40,357 nucleotides of DNA from Candidatus Cloacimonas sp. (GTDB lineage Bacteria > Cloacimonadota > Cloacimonadia > Cloacimonadales > Cloacimonadaceae). The position numbers and the translations under genes are program-made. Where the stretch lies: positions 1 to 40,357 of the forward strand of contig JBDKSF010000115.1 in the NCBI GenBank assembly GCA_039680785.1. Direction: 5' to 3'. Under the pieces are notes generated by a model. The model did no database searches. It was not told the DNA's origin and saw only the letters and a program-made list of their open reading frames with translations. Below are positions 7,405-16,583 of the stretch, piece by piece (within the stretch, counting starts at the first letter, position 1; each line of letters starts with the position of its first letter).

Positions 7405-10400
7405 TGACGGAAAATAACTGCCGAATAATATGTGCCAGCGCTGGAACGGGAAAGACCTATCGCCTTTCTCTGGAATATATATCGCTGATTTTACAATATT
7501 ATGGAACAAGTGAATTTTCTCCTGATAATATCCTCGTTTTAACTTTTACCCGCAAAGCAACGGCTGAAATAAGAGAACGCATTGTCAATCATCTGGAATT
7601 GTTGCTTTCCGAAAATGAACAGGATTTGGAAAAGCAAAATGAACTGCTGAAAAATCTGCGAGAACTAAGAGAAGAGGAAAACATCCCTTTAAGCGATCTG
7701 GAGAAAAACCTCTTGTTTAGCGCGCGTAAAGAAATTATCTGTGATCAGAGCCGTTTACAGGTAATGACAATTGATTCTTACACTGGGCAAATTTTTCGTA
7801 ATATTGTGCGTCCTTTGCGTAATATTGAACGCTACAACATAGATACCGAAGCGGTGAAAAAAATTATGCCATTTCTATTCAATCATCTGATGAAACCTGA
7901 TTTTCGCAATCGTTTACAGCGTTTGTTAAGCAGGAAAGTAAGCCGTTCGTTGGATGATTATACTGCTTTTTTTCTATCTTTAATTAATCAGCGCTGGCTT
8001 TATTATTTGATAACCAGGCGTCAAACAAGTAAGACCAACTTACAACCGGGACGATTGATTGAACTGAACTATCAGACGGAGGGCTCTGAAATTTATGCTA
8101 AGTTCTTGATAGCTATGCAGGATTTGATAAAGATAGTTGCAGATATCTGTTCTTCACTTGCCAAAGCGCCTTTGGAGGATTATTTTAATAAGGATTTTAG
8201 GAATCTGGTAGTGAAGGAAGCAATTAGTCCAGCGGGAATTTTGCAGAACTTAAAAGAGCTTGATTTGGACGCCAGAGAAAAACTTCTAATGATTATGGCT
8301 AAGAACAATGTCTGGAATAAGCAGAAAATTAGCGAAAAAAAATACGGTGCAGAAAATATTGCTTTGCAAACTGCCCAAAAAGATGCTCAACTACAGCTGG
8401 CAGATTATTTGATCCTAAAACTCTATCTTCCTGAACAGCAAGAGATTATGGAGATATGGTCAATCATTCTGGCAGAATATGATCGTCTCATATATCGCTA
8501 TAAAAATCTTACCTACAATGATGTAACTTGGTTTACTTTTGAAACGCTCTTCAGTGAAGAACCGCCCTTTTTGAATCCAGAAAGTGCTGTTTCCGCTACG
8601 GAATTTTATCAGTTTTTAACGCACAGAACCCGTTTTCTGCTGATAGATGAATTTCAGGATACTTCCTTAATTCAATTCAATGTGCTGAAACCAATAATAG
8701 AAGAAATCACTGCGGGAGAAGGTTCCAAACCTTTTGGGGGAGTGATTGTAGTGGGTGATGAAAAACAATCTATCTTCGGTTGGAGAGGCGGAGAAAGAGA
8801 TTTATTGCTAAATCTGAAAGATATTTTCCCTGCTCTGAAAGAAGTGGAAATGGAAACTCTGAAACAAAGCTTCCGCTGCGGACCAACCTTGATGGAATTT
8901 GTCAATCAGGTTTTTAATAATGAAGCATTACATAAAATCCTGCACGCCAAAGAAATGAAGTGGAATTACAGCCGCATTGAAAGCCAAGAATATAGAAAAG
9001 AAGAAGGCACGGAAATTGAATTCTGTCTGCATAATGCTTCTTTCAGTGCCGCTAATAAAGATCCTGATGCAGATATTTATACGGATTTTGTGAAACGAAT
9101 GGTAATACCTGCCTTGGAAGCTGATTCTTCCGGTTCCATTGCCGTTTTATGTAGAACCAACGAAGATCTTAGAAAAATTCAACAGGCATTGGACATTTCC
9201 GGAACAACCAGTTTGTTCCAACCGAACCGGTCTATAATTGAATATCATTTGGTAGCCCCTTTGCTATCCTGGCTAAGGTTTTTGGCTTGGGGTGACTGGA
9301 TAGATTTTATTGCTTTTCTGCGTTCGGATTATGTTCTAATCAATACAGATGTGCTAAAACAAACGCTCATTATTATTTCCGAAACCCTCGCCATCCAAAA
9401 GAAATATCAAAAACCGTTTGCGATTAATTTTGCTGCTTTACCTTTGGTTAACGAATTTTATGAACTTGCTTTAAGCCAAAAAGGGAGAAATGCCACAGAT
9501 ATCTGCAGAGAAATTATAGATATCTGTTTACCCTGCCAAAAAACGAATGAGCGCGATTATCTAAATTTACAACGCTTCCTGGATATTGTATCCACCCGAT
9601 TGTTAACGGAACCAGAAAAAGGAACTTCCCTTCCGGACTTGCTAACCTATTTAACAGAAAACGCTGCCTCCGAAGATTTTACCCAAGTATCCGTAAATGC
9701 CGGAGATGGTTTGCAACTACTTAGTTTCCACAAATCCAAGGGATTACAATTTAAGCGGGTTTTTGTTTTCTATAATTTTTCTACGGGGCATAGGGACTCA
9801 GACAATAAATTATCCTGGGCTTTGGACTATGAGGATAAGACCTTTAATAAAATCAAAGATTTCTGCCTAAGCTTGCATTATCAAAAAATCTTGGCTTTAT
9901 CCAGTTATGCAGACCTCTATTTGCAGGAACAAAAAAGAAATCAACTGGAAGAAATGAATAACCTCTATGTTGCCTTTACCCGTGCCGAACAAAAACTGCA
10001 CCTTTACTTTAACTATCAATGCAAAGACGGGTGGGATTTTTATTATAATGCCAATAAGGAAAACAAATTGGTAGTAACTCTTTGCGAAGCGGTGAACGAA
10101 ATATTTATCAATTCTGAACCTGACGAGCGAGGCATATATACTAAAAAAAGTTGCTTCAAATTGAATGAGAAAGAAGAGGGCAATGTATCCGATAGTTCAA
10201 AAACAACACAGCAACTAAATGGTTCGCAGCTGAAAATCCGGCATTCCAGACCTGACTGTTGGGATGATTATCTGCCTGCGGAACAAATCAAAGTGCCCAA
10301 TCTGAAAAATTACTATTTGCTGGAACGACCGAATTTAATTGGCGATTTAATGCATTATTATATGTCTTTCATTATCAGAAATGAGGCAGATGAACATAAA

Positions 10401-10739
10401 TATGCTTGGCTAAGATGTCTAAACCGCTATGGTTCCATTTTTGTCAGCGCTCAAATCGGTTCTTATACGCATCGCTGTCAAAATACCTGCCAAAATAATC
10501 CTTTTCTGTTTGCGGCGCAGTGGGATAAAATATTTACGGAACAGGAAATACTTTGGGAAGGAAAACTGATGCGAATTGACCGTCTGATGATAAATACAGC
10601 TGAGAAAGAAGCATTGATAGCGGATTATAAAAGCGGAGATATTTATGATTCCAACCAACTTTTAAATTATAAAAATGCGCTTTTAAAACTACCTGCCTTG
10701 CAAGGTTATAAGATCAATACCCAAATTGTAGTTTTGTAA
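7401..10739 (+). CDS. addA: AddA-like UvrD-family helicase with C-terminal nuclease
   Basis: DNA helicase/exonuclease of the AddAB (RecBCD-like) complex. The Walker A motif ASAGTGKT begins at residue 12 (K18). Motif Ia is LTFTRKATAEIRER, motif II LLIDEFQDTS has D416 and E417, and motif III VGDEKQSIFGWRGG follows. Late motifs include LLSFHKSKGLQFKRVF and NNLYVAFTRAE, the RecB/AddA form of motifs V and VI. A C-terminal PD-(D/E)XK nuclease shows MRIDR (D1060) and IADYKSGD (D1075, K1077). So both subunits carry nuclease residues, as in AddAB. Length is 1112 aa. The start overlaps the addB stop by four bases; a second ATG follows directly at 7404, and AAAAAGGGGG precedes them. Cytoplasmic DNA repair. 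Confidence 0.93.
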   Translation: MMTENNCRIICASAGTGKTYRLSLEYISLILQYYGTSEFSPDNILVLTFTRKATAEIRERIVNHLELLLSENEQDLEKQNELLKNLRELREEENIPLSDLEKNLLFSARKEIICDQSRLQVMTIDSYTGQIFRNIVRPLRNIERYNIDTEAVKKIMPFLFNHLMKPDFRNRLQRLLSRKVSRSLDDYTAFFLSLINQRWLYYLITRRQTSKTNLQPGRLIELNYQTEGSEIYAKFLIAMQDLIKIVADICSSLAKAPLEDYFNKDFRNLVVKEAISPAGILQNLKELDLDAREKLLMIMAKNNVWNKQKISEKKYGAENIALQTAQKDAQLQLADYLILKLYLPEQQEIMEIWSIILAEYDRLIYRYKNLTYNDVTWFTFETLFSEEPPFLNPESAVSATEFYQFLTHRTRFLLIDEFQDTSLIQFNVLKPIIEEITAGEGSKPFGGVIVVGDEKQSIFGWRGGERDLLLNLKDIFPALKEVEMETLKQSFRCGPTLMEFVNQVFNNEALHKILHAKEMKWNYSRIESQEYRKEEGTEIEFCLHNASFSAANKDPDADIYTDFVKRMVIPALEADSSGSIAVLCRTNEDLRKIQQALDISGTTSLFQPNRSIIEYHLVAPLLSWLRFLAWGDWIDFIAFLRSDYVLINTDVLKQTLIIISETLAIQKKYQKPFAINFAALPLVNEFYELALSQKGRNATDICREIIDICLPCQKTNERDYLNLQRFLDIVSTRLLTEPEKGTSLPDLLTYLTENAASEDFTQVSVNAGDGLQLLSFHKSKGLQFKRVFVFYNFSTGHRDSDNKLSWALDYEDKTFNKIKDFCLSLHYQKILALSSYADLYLQEQKRNQLEEMNNLYVAFTRAEQKLHLYFNYQCKDGWDFYYNANKENKLVVTLCEAVNEIFINSEPDERGIYTKKSCFKLNEKEEGNVSDSSKTTQQLNGSQLKIRHSRPDCWDDYLPAEQIKVPNLKNYYLLERPNLIGDLMHYYMSFIIRNEADEHKYAWLRCLNRYGSIFVSAQIGSYTHRCQNTCQNNPFLFAAQWDKIFTEQEILWEGKLMRIDRLMINTAEKEALIADYKSGDIYDSNQLLNYKNALLKLPALQGYKINTQIVVL

Positions 10740-10935
10740 ACATTATGTAGATAGTTAGAATTTATGATGCCTAAAGTCGATTAGCCCTATATTGAAAGGA
10801 CTATAGAACTTCTAAGGGTAGTATAGCAAAAACTAACTGGAAATTAGTAACTTGAAGGGTATCTAACAAAAGTATTGACTAAATAGGCAAGTAAAAAGAA
10901 AAGGATAAATTAGAAAAAAGTGCAAAGGAAACGCT

Positions 10936-11190
10936 ATGCTGAAAGCGAAAATCTATGTTCAACTCAAAGCCAGTGTTCTTGATCCGCAAGGCAAGGCAGT
11001 AACCAATTCCCTTCATAATTTGGGTTATGCTGATGTGCTTGAAACTCGCATCAGCAAATATATAGAGATGAGTTTCACGAGTGATGACAGAGAAAAAGTA
11101 AGCCAGCAAGTGGATCAAATCTGCAATAATCTTTTGGCTAATCCCAATACAGAGACCTATCATTACGAAATAGTATCAGTGGAGCAATAA
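10936..11190 (+). CDS. purS: Phosphoribosylformylglycinamidine synthase, PurS subunit
   Basis: Small bridging subunit of the three-part FGAM synthase (PurL-PurQ-PurS) in purine synthesis. It is 84 aa, typical for the family, opening with KAKIYVQLKASVLDPQGKAV, the characteristic PurS beginning, followed by SLHNLGY and a terminal strand. ATG 10936 has AAAGGA just upstream. It opens a tight six-gene run; purQ starts two bases after its stop. The 196-bp gap before it holds a possible TTGACT (10875-10880) but no convincing -10 box. purL is not in the window. Confidence 0.93.
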   Translation: MLKAKIYVQLKASVLDPQGKAVTNSLHNLGYADVLETRISKYIEMSFTSDDREKVSQQVDQICNNLLANPNTETYHYEIVSVEQ

Positions 11191-11192
11191 TT

Positions 11193-11879
11193 TTGAGGAT
11201 CAGCGTTATTACTTTTCCCGGTTCCAATTGTGATCACGATGCTTATCGAGCTTGCCAAAGCAGAGGACATCAAACAAAACTTATCTGGCATAAAGACACT
11301 AATCTGGAACATCCGGATTTGGTTATTTTACCGGGCGGGTTTTCTTATGGCGATTATCTTCGCTGTGGTGCATTGGCAAGGTTTTCTCCCATTGTCCAAG
11401 AAGTTATGGCATTTGCTAAGAAAGGTGGTTTACTGATGGGTATTTGCAATGGTTTTCAGATTTTAACTGAATGCGGTTTGCTGCCGGGAACATTATTGAT
11501 GAATTCTTCGTTGGAATTTATCTGCAAACATCAATTCATAAAAGTGGAAACACAGGCAAGTCCTTTCACTTGTAGCATTTATAAAGGTAAAGTGTTGGAT
11601 ATACCAATAGCGCATAAAGAAGGAAATTACTTTATAGATGGCAATGGTTTAAAACAATTGCAGGATAACGATCAGATCCTTTTTCGCTATTGTGACTCAG
11701 AAGGCAATATCAATATGGAAAGTAATCCCAATGGCTCTTTAGATAATATAGCAGGGATTTGTAACAAGCAACGCAATATTTTAGGAATGATGCCACATCC
11801 TGAGCGTTCCACAACCGAAACCGTGATTAGTAAAGATGGAAGGCAGATTTTTGAAGCCGTTGAAAAGGCCTTGGCTTAA
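11193..11879 (+). CDS. purQ: Phosphoribosylformylglycinamidine synthase, PurQ glutaminase subunit
   Basis: Class I glutamine amidotransferase that supplies ammonia to PurL for FGAM synthesis. Clear family start (MRISVITFPGSNCDHD), nucleophile in MGICNGFQIL (C85), and catalytic HPE in MMPHPERSTT (H202, E204). Length 228 aa is normal. The start codon is TTG at 11193, two bases after purS stops; the Shine-Dalgarno GGAG lies at 11180-11183 inside the end of purS, which supports coupled translation. No upstream ATG fits the family N-terminus. Confidence 0.95.
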   Translation: MRISVITFPGSNCDHDAYRACQSRGHQTKLIWHKDTNLEHPDLVILPGGFSYGDYLRCGALARFSPIVQEVMAFAKKGGLLMGICNGFQILTECGLLPGTLLMNSSLEFICKHQFIKVETQASPFTCSIYKGKVLDIPIAHKEGNYFIDGNGLKQLQDNDQILFRYCDSEGNINMESNPNGSLDNIAGICNKQRNILGMMPHPERSTTETVISKDGRQIFEAVEKALA

Positions 11880-12558
11880 TTTGCTGGAATTGATCATTCC
11901 ACCCGCCTGTTTGGTTTGCGGAGAAAGAATAGAAGACCGCACTCAAGTTATTTGTGCAGATTGTGAAACGAAAATAGCATTTATGGGAGAGGGAACCTGT
12001 CCTGTTTGCGGCAGCGAAAATACAGAATTTCCCTGTGAGGTCTGTGCGGAAGGTAATTTTGAGTTTGATTCCGCTCGTTCCGTTTTTCATTTTTCTGGCG
12101 CAGTGAAAGAATTGATTCATATTTTAAAGTATGAGGGCTATGTATCCCCCGCGGGATATTTTGCTTTGCCGATAGCGGAGATGATTGATTCCGAACCAGA
12201 TTTTAAGAACCACGATTATATTTGTGCCGTTCCTTTACATAGAGTACGCAAAAGGGAGCGCGGCTATAATCAGTCAGATCTGATAGCTTTTGCAGTGGCA
12301 GCATTGACTAATCTGCCTTATGTGAATCCTATAAGAAGGAAAATAAACACTTTTAGCCAGACCTTGCTTTCCCGTGAACATAGAATCCAAAATTTAAACG
12401 GCGCTTTTACCGTTAAAGACAAAAAACAGGTGCAAGGGAAAAAAATAATACTGATTGATGATGTATTTACCACTGGCAGCACTTTAAATGAAATCGCCAA
12501 AACTTTGCATTGTGCAGGAGCTGATAAAATCAGCGCCATAACTGTTGCGAGAGCTTAA
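11836..12558 (+). CDS. comF: ComF family protein, phosphoribosyltransferase fold with zinc finger
   Basis: ComF-type protein, linked in other bacteria to DNA uptake during transformation. N-terminal cysteine pairs (CLVCG, CADC, CPVCG, CEVC) form the expected zinc-binding region, followed by the PRTase-like domain with YNQS and the PRPP-loop motif IILIDDVFTTGSTL near the C-terminus. The longest frame gives 240 aa from ATG 11836, overlapping purQ by 44 bases with no good Shine-Dalgarno. TTG 11881, two bases after the purQ stop and downstream of AAAAGG at 11863, would give the shorter N-terminus typical of the family (LLELIIPPACLVCG). Either is possible. Its role here is inferred; no other competence gene is visible. 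Confidence 0.9.
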   Translation: MEGRFLKPLKRPWLNLLELIIPPACLVCGERIEDRTQVICADCETKIAFMGEGTCPVCGSENTEFPCEVCAEGNFEFDSARSVFHFSGAVKELIHILKYEGYVSPAGYFALPIAEMIDSEPDFKNHDYICAVPLHRVRKRERGYNQSDLIAFAVAALTNLPYVNPIRRKINTFSQTLLSREHRIQNLNGAFTVKDKKQVQGKKIILIDDVFTTGSTLNEIAKTLHCAGADKISAITVARA

Positions 12559-12561
12559 AAG

Positions 12562-12960
12562 ATGAATAAAGATTTTTGGGAAATCCGTCCCGAAACCTCA
12601 GAAAGCGAAATCAACGAAATGATTGAGAAAGTGGCAAAATTCATTGCAGAGCGTCACTTAGCTCCTGCGGGGATTTTACTTTTTGAATCCATTCGTCCCT
12701 TGCACGGTATTGGAAGTCAGGCACTATTTATGATTTTACCGGTGGCAGAGATTATTTTTGATTCTCAAAAATATCAGCAGTTTGCCATAATGATGGAAGA
12801 TGAAAATAACCTAAAAAAACTAATCAGCAGAATGGATGAGCTGGATGAACAATATACGCGCGAACGCAGAAAAGAAAACCGATTAAAAAAACAACATCGC
12901 AGAGCTAAAAGAAAAGCGCTGCTTCATAAAATATTTAAAACCGGAAATAAAACTGCTTGA
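12562..12960 (+). CDS. Conserved-looking protein of unknown function
   Basis: A 132-aa protein I do not recognise. The N-terminal half (residues about 15-70) predicts mixed helix and strand, with EKVAKFIAERHLAPAGILLFES and a hydrophobic segment GSQALFMILPVAEIIF that is short for a membrane span. The C-terminal third is strongly charged and basic (ERRKENRLKKQHRRAKRKA), consistent with a coiled or nucleic-acid-contacting tail. It begins three bases after comF stops and 15 bases before the glmL-like gene, so it is almost certainly co-transcribed and real. The LAPAGILLFES phrase resembles short accessory sequences next to transport or mutase genes, but not enough to assign a role. Confidence 0.7.
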   Translation: MNKDFWEIRPETSESEINEMIEKVAKFIAERHLAPAGILLFESIRPLHGIGSQALFMILPVAEIIFDSQKYQQFAIMMEDENNLKKLISRMDELDEQYTRERRKENRLKKQHRRAKRKALLHKIFKTGNKTA

Positions 12961-12975
12961 ATAAGTGGAGGATAT

Positions 12976-14838
12976 ATGCAATACGACGAAAAACGCCTTA
13001 CGCGCATTGTGGCAACTGATTGTGGTAGCACAACGACTAAGGCAATATTGATTGAATGGGTGGATGGAGAATTTCGTCAAACCATACGCGGTGAGGCACC
13101 TACAACAGTGGAAGCGCCTTTGAACGATGTTACCAAGGGTGTTATCAATGCCACCCAAGAATTGGAAGAATTGGCGCGTCTGAAGTATCACAATACCAAT
13201 ATCAGATTTATGGAAAATGGGGAATTTGTTATTCCGCGCCAAGGTGATGTAGGTGTAGATGCTTATGTATCAACATCTTCAGCTGGCGGAGGTTTACAAA
13301 TGATGGTTACAGGCGTAGTTGCAGCTATGACAGGTGAAAGTGCAGAACGCGCTGCTTTGGGTGCTGGGGCAATTGTTATGGACCTTATTGCCAGTAACGA
13401 TAAAAGAATGAACCACGAAAAAATTGAACGCATCCGCCAATTAAGACCTGATATGATTTTAATGGCTGGCGGTGAAGATGGTGGCACTGTAAAACATGTG
13501 GTGGAAATGGCAGAACTGGTTGCCAGTGCAGACCCGAAACCCCGTTTAGGTTCGGGCTATAAATTACCGGTTATTTATGCAGGAAATAAAGATGCCAGGG
13601 AAGAAATTATCAAAGCGTTGGGCGAAAAAGTGGATCTGATTATTACCGATAACATTCGTCCCAAACTGGAAATTGAAAATCTCCTGCCGGCAAGAGAGAA
13701 AATTCATAATCTCTTTATGGAACATGTTATGAAACAAGCGCCGGGCTATAACAAACTTATGGAATGGACTATAGGTCCTGAACATGAACAAGTTCCCATA
13801 ATGCCAACCCCTGCAGCAGTGGGAAATATTATGCAAGCAATAGCCAAAGAAGAACAGATTGAAGTAGTGGGAGTTGATATAGGCGGTGCCACAACAGATA
13901 TTTTCAGTGTGTTTACCAAGGATTTTATTTTTAACCGCACGGTTAGCGCCAATTTGGGTATGAGTTACAGTATATCCAATGTTTTAGCATCAGCGGGTTT
14001 GGACAACATAATGCGGTGGGTGCCTTTTGATATTAACGAAGGCGAATTGCGTAATATGATAAAAAACAAAATGATCCGTCCTACCACGGTTCCTTCGCTT
14101 TTGGAAGAATTGGTTTTGGAACAAGCAATAGCAAAAGAAGCATTACGGCTGGCTTTTGAACAGCATAAGTCCTTTGCCAGCTCCTTAAAAGGAATGCAAA
14201 AACAGCGTGATATTTCCGAAGCGTTTAGTCAATCCGTTTCCGGAGAAACAATTGTGAATATGATGACCCTTGACCTTTTAGTAGGTAGCGGGGGAGTTCT
14301 TTCGCATGCTCCGCGTAGAAATCAGACCGTTATGATGTTGATTGATGCCTTTTTACCGGAAGGAATTACGCGTCTTTCCGTAGATAGCATTTTTATGATG
14401 CCTCATTTGGGTGTGTTATCCGAAATTAGTTCCAAAGCAGCTACAGAGGTCTTTCGTAAGGATTGTATGGTTTATTTGGGAACTTGTGTTGCTCCCGTTG
14501 GCAAATGCAAAATCGGCAAACCAGCTCTTTATGCCAAATTAGAGCTTCCTGATGGCTCTGTGTTTGAAGAAGATATCCCCTTTGGGGAGATGCGTTTGAT
14601 TCCCTGTGAAGTTGGCAAAGTTGCAAAGGCAACGCTTAAAACACACAGTGGATTGATTTTGGATAAAGAAAAAAAGAAAGAATTAACCGTTGATCTGCAT
14701 GGTGGGAAAGTTGGTATCGTTTTAGATACGCGTGGTCGTCAACCTTTTGTTCTTCCGGCAGAAAAATCAGTTCGGATTGCCTCCCTTAAAAAGTGGATGA
14801 AAGAACTGATAGTATATCCTGAACATATTTTAGCATAG
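12976..14838 (+). CDS. GlmL/MutL-family ATPase (B12-mutase reactivase-like)
   Basis: ASKHA-fold ATPase of the family once called MutL of glutamate mutase (GlmL), found beside B12-dependent carbon-skeleton and amino-group mutases and thought to reactivate or chaperone them. It is 620 aa. Phosphate-binding loops are visible as ATDCGSTTTKAIL (D15 to K22) and VVGVDIGGATTDIF (D301), with a glycine-rich LVGSGGVLSHAP segment toward the C-terminus. ATG 12976 follows GTGGAGG. The next gene starts 11 bases downstream and may encode its partner. No glutamate mutase, ornithine or lysine aminomutase gene lies in this window, so the client is unknown. The family call is firm; the reactivase role is inferred from better-known homologues. 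Confidence 0.88.
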   Translation: MQYDEKRLTRIVATDCGSTTTKAILIEWVDGEFRQTIRGEAPTTVEAPLNDVTKGVINATQELEELARLKYHNTNIRFMENGEFVIPRQGDVGVDAYVSTSSAGGGLQMMVTGVVAAMTGESAERAALGAGAIVMDLIASNDKRMNHEKIERIRQLRPDMILMAGGEDGGTVKHVVEMAELVASADPKPRLGSGYKLPVIYAGNKDAREEIIKALGEKVDLIITDNIRPKLEIENLLPAREKIHNLFMEHVMKQAPGYNKLMEWTIGPEHEQVPIMPTPAAVGNIMQAIAKEEQIEVVGVDIGGATTDIFSVFTKDFIFNRTVSANLGMSYSISNVLASAGLDNIMRWVPFDINEGELRNMIKNKMIRPTTVPSLLEELVLEQAIAKEALRLAFEQHKSFASSLKGMQKQRDISEAFSQSVSGETIVNMMTLDLLVGSGGVLSHAPRRNQTVMMLIDAFLPEGITRLSVDSIFMMPHLGVLSEISSKAATEVFRKDCMVYLGTCVAPVGKCKIGKPALYAKLELPDGSVFEEDIPFGEMRLIPCEVGKVAKATLKTHSGLILDKEKKKELTVDLHGGKVGIVLDTRGRQPFVLPAEKSVRIASLKKWMKELIVYPEHILA

Positions 14839-14849
14839 GAGGAGAAAAA

Positions 14850-15980
14850 ATGGGACAAGCATATTCTGCAGGATTAACCGTTACCGATAATATCATCTTA
14901 CGCAAGGAACGCATTTTGCCACTTAAAGGGCAGGTTCTCGTTAAAATTGGCGATAAAGTTAAAGCCGAAGATGTTGTAGCTGAGACCTTGCTCCCCGGCA
15001 AAGTTTTACCTTTCAACCTGGCTAATAAATTGGGAGTAACTCCACAACAATTAGTTAATTACATCAAAATTCAACCAGGCCAGCAGATAACCAAGAAAAC
15101 GGTTTTAGCTTCCAATAAAGGACTTTTTGGGCTCGGAATAATGAAAACGGAAGTTCTATCACCTATAGAGGGTGAAGTAGAAAATATCTCTTCCGTTACA
15201 GGACAAATTTTATTACGCGAACCACGCATTCCGGTTCAAGTAAAGGCATTTATTGATGGCTTGGTGACTGATATTATTGAAGATGAGGGTGTAATTATTG
15301 AAAATAAAAGTGCCTATATTCAAGGAATTTTTGGTTTGGGAGGAGAGACCTCTGGCGAATTAAAAATACTTGCCGATACCCCAGATGCCGAATTGGATGT
15401 AGCCAAAATTGATGCTTCCTGCGCTGGGAAAATTATTGTTGCAGGAGCTTTTGCGCCTTACCACGCCATAGACATTGCTCGTAAAAATGGCGTTAAGGCC
15501 ATTATAACCGGCGGATTAGACGACGAAGACATTAAAAAATTGCTCGGTTATGATATCGGAGTTGCCATCACAGGACACGAAAACATCGGCATCACTATCG
15601 TCTGCACCGAAGGTTTTGGCAGAATTGATATGGCTAAAAAGACCTTTGACCTCTTGAAACGCTTTGAAGGACATAAGACCTCTATCCATGGCAGAACCCA
15701 AATTCGCGCCGGTGTTATCAGACCCGAAATCATTATTCCGCTTGTATTTGACGAGAAAGAACTGGTCACCAAAGAGGCAAGTATGCCCGTTTTGGAAATT
15801 GGAACTGTCATCAGAATAATCCGTCAACCGCATTTTGGACGCATTGCCAAAGTTACAGCTTTGCCGGAAGAATTGACAAAAGTGGAATCGGAAACGCTGG
15901 TTAGAGTTCTGGAAGCGGAATTTGAAGACGGAACCAGAATTATTCTACCTCGTGCCAATGTGGAAGTGATAGAATCATAA
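14850..15980 (+). CDS. Unknown protein with barrel-sandwich and KOW-like segments, partner of GlmL-like ATPase
   Basis: A 376-aa soluble protein without a signal peptide. Residues about 25-45 (LPLKGQVLVKIGDKVKAEDV) and 105-140 (LSPIEGEVENISSVTGQIL) look like biotinyl/lipoyl-type barrel-sandwich strands, split or repeated. The middle (about 180-270) is a Rossmann-like stretch, IIVAGAFAPYHAIDIARKNGVKAIITGG, with GHENIGITIVCTEGFG. The end (EIGTVIRIIRQPHFGRIAKV) resembles a KOW-type barrel. ATG 14850 follows AGGAGGAG. It sits 11 bases after the glmL-like gene and ends the operon before a terminator. I know no experimentally assigned function; co-occurrence suggests it works with that ATPase. Confidence 0.8.
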   Translation: MGQAYSAGLTVTDNIILRKERILPLKGQVLVKIGDKVKAEDVVAETLLPGKVLPFNLANKLGVTPQQLVNYIKIQPGQQITKKTVLASNKGLFGLGIMKTEVLSPIEGEVENISSVTGQILLREPRIPVQVKAFIDGLVTDIIEDEGVIIENKSAYIQGIFGLGGETSGELKILADTPDAELDVAKIDASCAGKIIVAGAFAPYHAIDIARKNGVKAIITGGLDDEDIKKLLGYDIGVAITGHENIGITIVCTEGFGRIDMAKKTFDLLKRFEGHKTSIHGRTQIRAGVIRPEIIIPLVFDEKELVTKEASMPVLEIGTVIRIIRQPHFGRIAKVTALPEELTKVESETLVRVLEAEFEDGTRIILPRANVEVIES

Positions 15981-16032
15981 CTACTTAAATTGCAACATAT
16001 TGCAGTAGAAATATAGAATAAACATATTTAGG

Positions 16033-16069
16033 AAAGCAGTTGCCGAATTTCGATTTGGCAGCTGCTTTT
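16033..16069 (+). terminator. Rho-independent terminator of the purS-to-unknown operon
   Basis: AAAGCAGTTGCC (16034-16045) pairs with GGCAGCTGCTTT (16056-16067) with one G-U pair and a ten-base loop, ending in TTTT. It lies 53 bases after the last stop of the six-gene run. Confidence 0.75.
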
Positions 16070-16560
16070 GACTGTTAATATTGGGAAATCGTCTGTGGTT
16101 ATTTCCGCTAACAAATTGTAGATGGCGCACTTAATTTTATAAATCTCAAGCCCGGCTTCGCAAGTTTGCTATTATCTTGAGCTATTCCATAACCGCCAAA
16201 AATGGCAGATACAAAGCGCAAATTTGGCAGCGCTACCTAATCGTCATTTTGGCAAACCATCCATTTCTTGCTTAATTAGCTGTCGTGGGGATGCGGTGGC
16301 GCTACTTGGCTAATATCCACAATGCACCACCATAGCTCCGCCATTACTAATTAGGTAAGAATTAACTATCTATTGTTCTCATATTATCATAAGCTACAAG
16401 GGGAATCATACAACGGCGTTTACCTGGAAATATATCTTGTGAAACAATTGTAAGCGAAACAGGTTGAGTGTATAAGTAAATTTCAGAAAACTATCGCAGC
16501 AAAAAAAAGCGCTGTAAAAAAATCCTTGACACTATCGAAAGTTTGAAAAGAAAGGAAATT
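16070..16560. other. Gene-free stretch, content unclear
   Basis: About 490 bases with no credible coding frame. It does not contain the hairpin modules found elsewhere. Visible features are an eight-base inverted pair (TACCTAAT near 16234 and ATTAGGTA near 16346), repeated words such as TTTGGCA and GGCGCTAC, and TTGACA at 16526-16531 without a good -10 at the right distance, which may belong to the lipoprotein gene promoter. It could hold a small RNA or be decayed sequence; nothing firmer can be said. Confidence 0.45.
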
Positions 16561-16583
16561 AGAAATATTGTAAAGGAGTTACA

